A DNA stretch of 28,529 bases, from contig CAZLSW010000041.1 in assembly GCA_964562375.1 (NCBI GenBank), positions 1-28,529 on the forward strand, read 5' to 3'. The notes beneath the pieces were generated by a model. That model ran no database searches. It was not told the origin of the DNA and worked only from the letters and a program-made list of their open reading frames with translations. Below are positions 1-5,616 of the stretch, in pieces; position 1 is the stretch's first letter; each line of letters starts with the position of its first letter. Source of the stretch: JAJPXC01 sp964562375 (GTDB lineage Bacteria > Bacteroidota > Bacteroidia > Bacteroidales > Muribaculaceae). The position numbers and the translations under genes were made by a program.

Positions 1-48
1 CGGGTTCTGCGCCATCACTATGCGGTCGCTTTCGTTGATATTGAACAT
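1..48 (-). CDS. Possible IS66-type TnpB, N-terminal fragment at window edge
   Basis: Reading leftward from an ATG at 46-48, sixteen codons stay open to the window edge and give MFNINESDRIVMAQNP. This resembles the opening of IS66-family accessory proteins (TnpB/Orf2) of Bacteroidales, which commonly begin MF.L.E..R.V.. ahead of a DMR motif. The DMR motif would lie outside the window, so the call rests on family memory and sixteen residues. No tnpA-like gene is visible between here and the neighbouring gene, so if this is an IS66 element its usual first gene is missing or located differently. It could equally be the start of an unrelated protein. Confidence 0.35.
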   Translation of the reverse strand, partial: MFNINESDRIVMAQNP

Positions 49-120
49 CGTTTTTGCCGCGAAGTTAGGCCGAATCGCCGTCGCTTGCAATCCGGCCTGT
101 TTCGGATGGTTACGAATGAA

Positions 121-151
121 GCGGGCGCGGCTCCGAGGGAGGCGCGCCCGC
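121..151 (-). terminator. Strong G+C-rich hairpin downstream of the secreted-protein gene
   Basis: GCGGGCGCG (121-129) pairs perfectly with CGCGCCCGC (143-151). After one G-G mismatch, CTCC (131-134) pairs with GGAG (138-141) around a three-base GAG loop. It lies about 30 bases past the stop codon of the - strand gene. There is no long U tract on either side, so it may act as a terminator or as a 3' stabilising stem; its symmetry could serve both directions. Confidence 0.6.
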
Positions 152-183
152 TGTGGGTTGAATGGTTTGTTAGGATAGGGGGG

Positions 184-1542
184 TTATTGAACGATCATCT
201 TTGTTACCTCCGAGCCCTGACGCTTGATCACGAGGGTGCCTGCGACGGGATTGGTGACCTTCTGGCCCATGATGTTGAAGTACTCAACGGGGGCGTTGAT
301 GTTGATCTCATCGGCAGCGATGTTGTTCACGCCTGCACCACCGTAGATCTCAACAAAGTAGTCGTCGCAACGGCCTACCCAGTAGCCACCTTCGTCGGTG
401 CTGAGGTCGTAGTTCATAACGGTCCAGATACCCATGTCACCCGATTGAGTGGATTTGTTCAGGGTGTTGGTGAACCAGAATGACTTCTCGTCGTCCGAGT
501 AGTTAAGGGTGAGGTACTTAACCCAGAGAGCGTAAACCGAACCGCCGTCCCAGGTGTCCCAATCAGGTACAGTGCCGCTCAGATAGAAGGGACCGTAGCC
601 TTCGTAGTAGGTCTGGTTCTCGTCATAGATAATAGCCTCGTTGGCGGTAGCGACCTGCTCCTCATCATCCATGTCGAAATATACGCAGTAGCCGTCGTTG
701 TCGGGGGATGCCGAAGATACGAAGAGGTATTTGCCAAGGTCATCCTCGCCTACCTCAGTGTAGATGGGGAATGAGAAGTCAACGTATGATAACATGCCAT
801 TGAAGTTGGCGTTAGGTTGTACCAAACGAGTGTTGATGTGGGTAGCCCACAAGCTAGCTTTGCCCGAGGAAAGGGATACCATATAGACAACAAGGGGAGT
901 GTCGGCAACCCAGTTGCTTCCGTCATAGGTGAAAGTCATGTTGCCTTCAAGCAGGGATACGCTGTATTCGTCATCTTCTTCGGAAACTTCGGCGGGAGCG
1001 TAATACATCTCATACGTCTTGGTTCCGTCAATCGAAATGTAACCGAAAGGAGATTCGCAGTCAAGGGTGAGCTTGTCGCCGCTCACGGTAGCCTTGGCAC
1101 CACCGTTATAGTAGGCATAAACCAGGGGCTGGCCAGAGGTATTAGTGCCTTCGAGCTCGTAGAACTCACCAAGGTCTTGAATGCGCAGGTCGTCACCCGA
1201 GGCTATGATGGTAACGCCCTCGGAGCAGAACAAGTTAGGGGAGTCGCTCCAAATGTCGTTGTAAAGGCTTGTCCACGAACCGGCGGTCTCCGAAGCCGTG
1301 ATGTAAGCTACACTGGCGGTCAATTTACGATCGACGGTGGCGATGCGGGCGTTACGAGCCTCGATCTTGACGTCGGTGTTATGGTTGATTGCCTTGCGAG
1401 CGTCCATCGGACGGACGTTCTCTACGCGGTCAGCCATCTTGGAGGCCTTGGAGGGCATGGGATTGAACACCATCGAAGCGGCTGATGCGGAAACCAGCGA
1501 TGCGGCTGCTACAACAGCCAGGGATGCGTAAAGTTTCTTCAT
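184..1542 (-). CDS. Secreted protein with Bacteroidales C-terminal tail, function unknown
   Basis: A 452-residue protein that begins with a Sec signal peptide (MKKLYASLAVVAAASLVSAS, then an Ala-rich cleavage region near residues 18-23). The body is rich in Asp, Glu, Tyr, Trp and Gly, as in beta-rich extracellular proteins, and I recognise no catalytic motif. The last 35 residues contain NIMGQKV, then AGTLVIKRQGSEVTKMIVQ. This resembles the 'xxxGQxV..P..GxYIxxxGxKxxKxxV' tail found on many secreted Bacteroidales proteins and related to type IX secretion sorting domains. Whether this organism has that system cannot be seen here. The gene stands alone, with a good promoter about 86 bases upstream of the start and a strong hairpin after the stop. 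Confidence 0.8.
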   Translation of the reverse strand: MKKLYASLAVVAAASLVSASAASMVFNPMPSKASKMADRVENVRPMDARKAINHNTDVKIEARNARIATVDRKLTASVAYITASETAGSWTSLYNDIWSDSPNLFCSEGVTIIASGDDLRIQDLGEFYELEGTNTSGQPLVYAYYNGGAKATVSGDKLTLDCESPFGYISIDGTKTYEMYYAPAEVSEEDDEYSVSLLEGNMTFTYDGSNWVADTPLVVYMVSLSSGKASLWATHINTRLVQPNANFNGMLSYVDFSFPIYTEVGEDDLGKYLFVSSASPDNDGYCVYFDMDDEEQVATANEAIIYDENQTYYEGYGPFYLSGTVPDWDTWDGGSVYALWVKYLTLNYSDDEKSFWFTNTLNKSTQSGDMGIWTVMNYDLSTDEGGYWVGRCDDYFVEIYGGAGVNNIAADEININAPVEYFNIMGQKVTNPVAGTLVIKRQGSEVTKMIVQ

Positions 1543-1627
1543 AATTAATACTTTAGTTTTTAGAATTATTGTTTATTCGAAAGATTAAGCGCTGTGTAAG
1601 TGAAGCGTTAATACGTTCTTTGGGCGA

Positions 1628-1659
1628 CAAAGTAACGCCATTTTTTTCAAATTTCCAAA
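1628..1659 (-). promoter_or_regulatory. Bacteroidota-type promoter for the secreted-protein gene
   Basis: On the - strand TTTG (complement of 1656-1659) is followed after 20 nt by TTACTTTG (complement of 1628-1635). This fits the Bacteroidota sigma-factor consensus TTTG-N19-21-TAnnTTTG with one mismatch. It predicts a start site about 10 bases downstream and a 5' leader of roughly 75 nt. Confidence 0.6.
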
Positions 1660-1725
1660 AAAATTATCTAAAATATTACAAAATGCTAATTTTATTCTAC
1701 GAATGGACCTTCCCATGTCGTCTCC

Positions 1726-1765
1726 TCGTGTATTCGTGTATTCGTGTATTCGTGAATTCGAGCAT
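1726..1765. repeat. Array of 8-bp units TCGTGTAT
   Basis: Three perfect TCGTGTAT units (1726-1749) are followed by TCGTGAAT and TCGAGCAT (1750-1765). The same unit in the opposite orientation forms another array at 10575-10606. It lies about 50 bases upstream of the nfnA -33 box. Confidence 0.85.
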
Positions 1766-1812
1766 TCGAGATCTCGATTATACGATTACACGACCTCCCT
1801 CCCCCTCTCCGA

Positions 1813-1844
1813 TTTGCCTGTGATGAAAATTCTGTGTAACTTTG
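1813..1844 (+). promoter_or_regulatory. Bacteroidota-type promoter for the nfnA operon
   Basis: TTTG at 1813-1816, a 20-nt spacer, then TAACTTTG at 1837-1844: a full match to the Bacteroidota consensus. Transcription would begin near 1851, about 20 bases before the nfnA ATG. Confidence 0.75.
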
Positions 1845-1872
1845 ACGCGCAAAAACCAGTCATCCCATTATC

Positions 1873-2655
1873 ATGAACAAAATATTATCAAAAGAGCATT
1901 TCTCGCAGAACGTGGTGAAATTCGTCGTCGAGGCGCCGATGATCGCCAAGAGCCGCCGCCCGGGGCATTTTGTGATCGTGCGTAGCGGCGAGCATGGCGA
2001 GCGTATTCCCCTGACAATCGCTGAGGCCGACGTTGAGGCTGGCACGATCACGCTTGTGATTCAGGCCGTGGGCGAGTCTACCAAGAAAATCTGCGCTTTG
2101 GAGCCGGGCGAGTACTTGACCGATATCGTGGGTCCTCTTGGACAGGCCACACATATAGAAAAGGTAGGCACGGTGGTGTGCTGCGGCGGTGGCGTGGGCG
2201 TGGCTCCCTTGCTCCCTATCGTTAAGGCTATGAAGGAGGCCGGCAACAGGGTAATAACAGTTTTGGCCGCCCGTACCAAGGACTTGATCATCCTGGAGAA
2301 GGAGGTGACGCCTTATAGCGACGAGGTGATTATCATGACCGACGACGGCTCCTATGGCAAGAAGGGCTTGGTGACCAACGGCGTGGAGGAGGTGATTCTG
2401 CGCGAGAAGGTGGATTTGGTGGTGACTATCGGTCCCGCGATCATGATGAAATTCGTGTCGTTGTTGACCAAGAAGTACGACGTACCCACGATGTGCTCGC
2501 TTAATACTATTATGGTGGACGGCACAGGCATGTGTGGAGCCTGTCGCGTGACGGTGGACGGCAAGACGAAATTCGTGTGCATCGACGGCCCAGAGTTTGA
2601 CGCCCACAAGGTGGACTTCGACGAGATGCTAATGAGACTAAGATCATACAACTAA
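1873..2655 (+). CDS. nfnA: NfnA/SudB-type FAD and [2Fe-2S] ferredoxin-NADP+ oxidoreductase subunit
   Basis: A 260-residue protein of the ferredoxin-NADP reductase/PyrK family. The FAD-binding motif RIPLTIA is at 44-50 and the nucleotide-binding motif GGGVGVAP at 105-112. The C-terminal iron-sulfur region has D216-GTGM-C221-GA-C224 and C236; in Thermotoga NfnA an Asp in this motif is an unusual fourth ligand of the [2Fe-2S] cluster. The next gene encodes the matching large subunit, which favours NfnAB (NADH-dependent reduced ferredoxin:NADP+ oxidoreductase, electron bifurcating) or the related sulfide dehydrogenase SudAB over dihydroorotate dehydrogenase PyrK, for which a pyrD neighbour would be expected. 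Length is normal, and a consensus promoter lies just upstream. NfnA and SudB cannot be told apart from sequence alone. Confidence 0.85.
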   Translation: MNKILSKEHFSQNVVKFVVEAPMIAKSRRPGHFVIVRSGEHGERIPLTIAEADVEAGTITLVIQAVGESTKKICALEPGEYLTDIVGPLGQATHIEKVGTVVCCGGGVGVAPLLPIVKAMKEAGNRVITVLAARTKDLIILEKEVTPYSDEVIIMTDDGSYGKKGLVTNGVEEVILREKVDLVVTIGPAIMMKFVSLLTKKYDVPTMCSLNTIMVDGTGMCGACRVTVDGKTKFVCIDGPEFDAHKVDFDEMLMRLRSYN

Positions 2656-2667
2656 TCGGCCCCCAAA

Positions 2668-2682
2668 CCCCCGAAGCGGGGG
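2668..2682 (+). terminator. Hairpin in the nfnA-nfnB spacer
   Basis: CCCCCG (2668-2673), loop AAG, CGGGGG (2677-2682). An alternative pairing uses GCCCCC at 2659-2664 with GGGGGC at 2678-2683. Only a short TTT follows, so it may weaken but probably not abolish read-through into nfnB, which has no consensus promoter of its own. Confidence 0.45.
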
Positions 2683-2730
2683 CTTTAGAATAGTCTCTTC
2701 TATCGCTCCTTTCCTCCTTAAAAGCCATTA

Positions 2731-2760
2731 ACTTTAAACTTTGAACTTTAAACTTTAAAC
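2731..2760. repeat. Array of 7-bp units ACTTTAA
   Basis: ACTTTAA, ACTTTGA, ACTTTAA, ACTTTAA and a partial AC occupy 2731-2760, ending eight bases before the nfnB start codon. The array therefore sits where the ribosome-binding region of nfnB would be. No clear Shine-Dalgarno sequence is present, which is common in Bacteroidota. Confidence 0.85.
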
Positions 2761-2767
2761 TCAAGAA

Positions 2768-4306
2768 ATGACAATATCCCCCCGGGAGGCCGCATGGCGC
2801 GAAGACCTCCGCAAAGCACATAGCGCCAAAGAACGCGCGGCGATCCCCCGCGTGAAGATGCCGGAACTCGACCCGGCTTACCGTGTAACCTGCAACGAGG
2901 AGGTCAACCAAGGCATCTCGGCCGAGCAGGCCGTTTTGGAGGCTACCCGCTGCATGGACTGCCCCAACCCGACGTGCGTCACCGGATGCCCCGTGGGCAT
3001 TAATATCCCTGGCTTTATCAAGGAGATCGAGCGGGGAAAGTTTCTCGATGCCGCGGCCGTGTTGAAGGAGACATCGGCGTTGCCGGCCGTGTGCGGGCGC
3101 GTGTGTCCTCAGGAGAAGCAGTGCGAGAGCAAGTGCATCTATCATAAGATGAAAAAGGACCCCGTGGCGATCGGGTATTTGGAGCGTTTCGCGGCCGATA
3201 CGGCAAGGTTAAGTGGGAAGTCCGGCCGTGCCGGCCGGACAGAAGACGTTGTCGGGTCGACACGACCCGACGTCCTGCCTGACGTTGTCGGGTCGACACG
3301 ACCCGACGTCCTGCCTAACGACGTCCTGCCTAAGGTGGCTGTTGTCGGCTCGGGGCCTGCTGGGTTGTCGTTCGCGGGCGATATGGCCAAGCGAGGGTAC
3401 AAGGTGACTGTATTTGAGGCGTTGCACGAGATTGGCGGCGTGCTTAAATACGGTATCCCTGAGTTCCGTCTCCCCAACTCGATTGTCGACGAGGAGATTG
3501 ACGCGTTGCGAGAGCTGGGCGTGGAGTTTGTGAAGGACTGCGTAGTGGGCAAGACACTGAGCTACGACCAGTTGCTCGACATGGGCTTCAAGGGCATTTT
3601 CGTGGCCTCGGGAGCTGGTTTGCCCCGATTTATGAACATCCCTGGCGAGAACCTTATTGGTGTGATGTCGTCCAACGAGTACCTTACCCGCATCAACTTG
3701 ATGGGTGCCGGTCGCGAGGGCTGGGACACCCCCGTGCTCCGCGGCAAGAATGTGGCCATTATCGGTGGCGGCAACACGGCTATGGATTCCGTGCGCACGG
3801 CCCGCCGAATGGGTGCCGAGCGTGCTATGATTGTGTATCGTCGTAGTGAGGCCGAGATGCCCGCGCGAGTGGAGGAGATTAAGCATGCCAAGGAGGAGGG
3901 TGTGGAGTTCCTGAATCTCTACAATCCTGTTGAGTACCTGGGCGATGAGAAGGGCCGCGTCACCACTATGCGCCTGCAGCGGATGGAGTTGGGCGAGCCC
4001 GACGCCTCGGGTCGTCGTTCTCCCGTACCTGTTGAGGGAGCTATCGAGGAGGTGCCTGTCGACTTGGTGATTGTATCGGTAGGCGTATCGCCCAACCCAT
4101 TGATTCCCAATTCGTTCGCTGGTCTCGACGTGTCGAAGCGCGGCACTATCGTAGTCGATGAAGCAACCATGCAGTCATCCCTGCCCGAATTATATGCCGG
4201 CGGCGATATCGTGCGCGGTGGTGCCACCGTGATCCTCGCCATGGGCGACGGAAGAAGGGCTGCCGCGGCGATGGACGAAAAGCTTTCGGCTGCGCCGAAA
4301 GCTTAA
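2768..4306 (+). CDS. nfnB: NfnB/SudA-type NADPH-dependent flavoprotein (GltD-like) carrying a translated palindromic repeat
   Basis: A 512-residue protein of the glutamate synthase small-chain/NfnB family. The N-terminal iron-sulfur domain has C62-MD-C65-PNPT-C70-VTG-C74 and, further on, CGRVCP (109-114) and CESKC (119-123), ligands for two [4Fe-4S] clusters. The first dinucleotide fold has GSGPAG at 194-199 and the second GGGNTAMD at 333-340; the C-terminal GD motif of the FAD site is at 479-480. With nfnA it would form the bifurcating NADH/ferredoxin/NADPH enzyme. The odd part is residues 148-188, between the Fe-S and FAD domains, where relatives as I remember them have a short linker. Here VVGSTRPDVLPD, VVGSTRPDVLPN and a partial DVLP are encoded by a palindromic element. 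The flanking domains look intact, so the protein is probably functional. The last codons form a perfect hairpin. Confidence 0.88.
   Translation: MTISPREAAWREDLRKAHSAKERAAIPRVKMPELDPAYRVTCNEEVNQGISAEQAVLEATRCMDCPNPTCVTGCPVGINIPGFIKEIERGKFLDAAAVLKETSALPAVCGRVCPQEKQCESKCIYHKMKKDPVAIGYLERFAADTARLSGKSGRAGRTEDVVGSTRPDVLPDVVGSTRPDVLPNDVLPKVAVVGSGPAGLSFAGDMAKRGYKVTVFEALHEIGGVLKYGIPEFRLPNSIVDEEIDALRELGVEFVKDCVVGKTLSYDQLLDMGFKGIFVASGAGLPRFMNIPGENLIGVMSSNEYLTRINLMGAGREGWDTPVLRGKNVAIIGGGNTAMDSVRTARRMGAERAMIVYRRSEAEMPARVEEIKHAKEEGVEFLNLYNPVEYLGDEKGRVTTMRLQRMELGEPDASGRRSPVPVEGAIEEVPVDLVIVSVGVSPNPLIPNSFAGLDVSKRGTIVVDEATMQSSLPELYAGGDIVRGGATVILAMGDGRRAAAAMDEKLSAAPKA
3211..3320 (+). repeat. In-frame palindromic repeat element, copy A (in nfnB)
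   Basis: The first hairpin is GTCCGGCC (3220-3227), loop GTGCC, GGCCGGAC (3233-3240). Two 36-bp units follow, each with a 9-bp perfect stem GTCGGGTCG/CGACCCGAC around ACA (3251-3271 and 3287-3307) and a tail GTCCTGCCT. A third tail without its hairpin (GACGTCCTGCCTAA) closes the element. It is translated as part of NfnB. By hand, about 96 of 110 positions match copy B at 5901-6010 without gaps. Both boundaries are approximate. Confidence 0.9.
4280..4304 (+). terminator. 11-bp hairpin overlapping the nfnB stop codon
   Basis: AAGCTTTCGGC (4280-4290), loop TGC, GCCGAAAGCTT (4294-4304) form a perfect stem that encodes the final residues KLSAAPKA and includes the first base of TAA. No U tract follows and the next gene starts 32 bases later. 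Attenuation, transcript-end protection or a palindromic insertion at the gene end are all possible. Confidence 0.5.
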
Positions 4307-4314
4307 GGATGAAG

Positions 4315-4335
4315 TATAAAGGATAAAGGATAAAG
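4315..4335 (+). repeat. ATAAAGG-type triplicate forming the phosphatase ribosome-binding region
   Basis: TATAAAG, GATAAAG and GATAAAG (4315-4335) lie immediately before GCC-ATG at 4339. The purine-rich AAAGG of the last unit sits three bases before the ATG, so the array may supply the ribosome-binding site. Confidence 0.7.
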
Positions 4336-4338
4336 GCC

Positions 4339-5616
4339 ATGAAGAAGACATTTGTATTGATGTTGGCGGTGGTGCTGGCGTTGCCGGTGTGGGCTAAAAC
4401 CGCCAAGGAGGAGGTTTTCGAGACGCTGGAGAAGGCGGGGGCGGTTTACTATGCCTATCCCGTGACCGAAAGCCACAACACGCCTGCTCCCAAGGGATAT
4501 AAGCCGTTCTATATCAGCCATTACGGTCGTCACGGGTCGCGTTACCTGATTAGCGACAATGATTACAAGAGCGTGCTCGATTTGCTGGCTAAAGCCCATG
4601 ATGCCAACGCTTTGACCCCGCTAGGTGAGGAGACTTACCAAAAAGTACAGCGAGTGTGGGAAGAGGCTGAGGGCCGTGGAGGCGACCTGTCGCCACTGGG
4701 CGTACGTCAGCACAAGGGTATAGCCGCGCGCATGTATGACGCTTATCCCGAGGTGTTTACCGATGATGCCCGCATGTCGGCCCGCTCCACCATCGTGATG
4801 CGCTGCGCGTTGTCGATGGACGCTTTCTGCGAGTCGCTGAAGGAGAAGAATCCACGCTTGGACATCACTCGCGAGTCGTCGAACCGTTACATGAACTACC
4901 TCAACTACCACTCTCCCCAAAGCAACGCCTTCAACGGCAAGGATGGCGAGTGGCAGGAGCTTTACCGCAAGTGGGAGGAGCAAAACCTGCAGCCCGAACG
5001 CCTTGTTAATGAGATATTTAGCGACAAGGCGTGGGTGCGTCGCAACGTCAATCCCCAGGAGTTCATGTGGGGCATGTACTGGCTGGCTGTGGATATGCAA
5101 AATATGGAGACCCAGGAGGAATTTCTGTCGCTGTTCACTCCCGAGGAACTGTACAATATATGGCAGACGTTCAACTTCCGCTTTTATGTGGCCGACAGCA
5201 ACTACACTCCCGCCAACGGCATGAACCTCGATAACGCCAAACCACTGTTGCGCAACATCTTACAGTCGGCTCAGGAGGTGATTGACGATGGGGCAAACGG
5301 TGCCACGCTGCGTTTCGGTCACGACGGCAATTTGATTCCCTTGACCGCAATTTTGCGCATGGAGGGGTGCTACAACTCGGTGAGCGAGCCTGAGGATATG
5401 GCCGACGCTTTCCGTAGCTATTATATCTCGCCCATGGCCGGCAATGTGCAAATCGTGTTCTTCCGCAACAAGGGAGGCGACGTGCTGTGCAAATTCATGC
5501 TCAACGAGCGCGAGATAGCCATCCCGGTCGAGACGTCGCAATTCCCCTTCTACAAGTGGGACGACGTGAAGGCTTATTACGAAAACATCCTCGCCCAGCC
5601 TGATTATATTCCCTAA
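4339..5616 (+). CDS. Exported histidine-type acid phosphatase (phytase/MINPP-like superfamily)
   Basis: A 425-residue protein with a Sec signal peptide (MKKTFVLMLAVVLALPVWA). The catalytic motif of the histidine phosphatase superfamily branch 2 is clear: HYGRHGSRY at 61-69, where His65 would be phosphorylated between two Arg. A conserved Arg region SARSTIVMRCALSM is at 147-160, and the C-terminal HD pair in RFGHDGNLIPL at 325-335 supplies the proton donor. It would hydrolyse phosphomonoesters in the periplasm or at the surface; whether the substrate is an inositol phosphate or something else cannot be read from the sequence. It follows nfnB after 32 bases, and its stop codon directly abuts the ATG of the ABC-F gene, suggesting co-transcription. 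Confidence 0.85.
   Translation: MKKTFVLMLAVVLALPVWAKTAKEEVFETLEKAGAVYYAYPVTESHNTPAPKGYKPFYISHYGRHGSRYLISDNDYKSVLDLLAKAHDANALTPLGEETYQKVQRVWEEAEGRGGDLSPLGVRQHKGIAARMYDAYPEVFTDDARMSARSTIVMRCALSMDAFCESLKEKNPRLDITRESSNRYMNYLNYHSPQSNAFNGKDGEWQELYRKWEEQNLQPERLVNEIFSDKAWVRRNVNPQEFMWGMYWLAVDMQNMETQEEFLSLFTPEELYNIWQTFNFRFYVADSNYTPANGMNLDNAKPLLRNILQSAQEVIDDGANGATLRFGHDGNLIPLTAILRMEGCYNSVSEPEDMADAFRSYYISPMAGNVQIVFFRNKGGDVLCKFMLNEREIAIPVETSQFPFYKWDDVKAYYENILAQPDYIP

Larger units (their letters stand above)
1543..1872. other. Divergent intergenic region with two promoters and an 8-bp repeat array
   Basis: This 330-bp spacer between the divergent secreted-protein and nfnA genes is A+T-rich near the first gene. 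It holds a leftward promoter (1628-1659), an array of 8-bp units (1726-1765) and a rightward promoter (1813-1844). Short reading frames across it show no protein-like composition, so I call no gene here. Confidence 0.7.

Noticed and set aside
1569..1823. 84-codon + strand frame upstream of nfnA
   Set aside because: It spans promoter and repeat sequence, has low-complexity spacer-derived residues, and no conserved feature.
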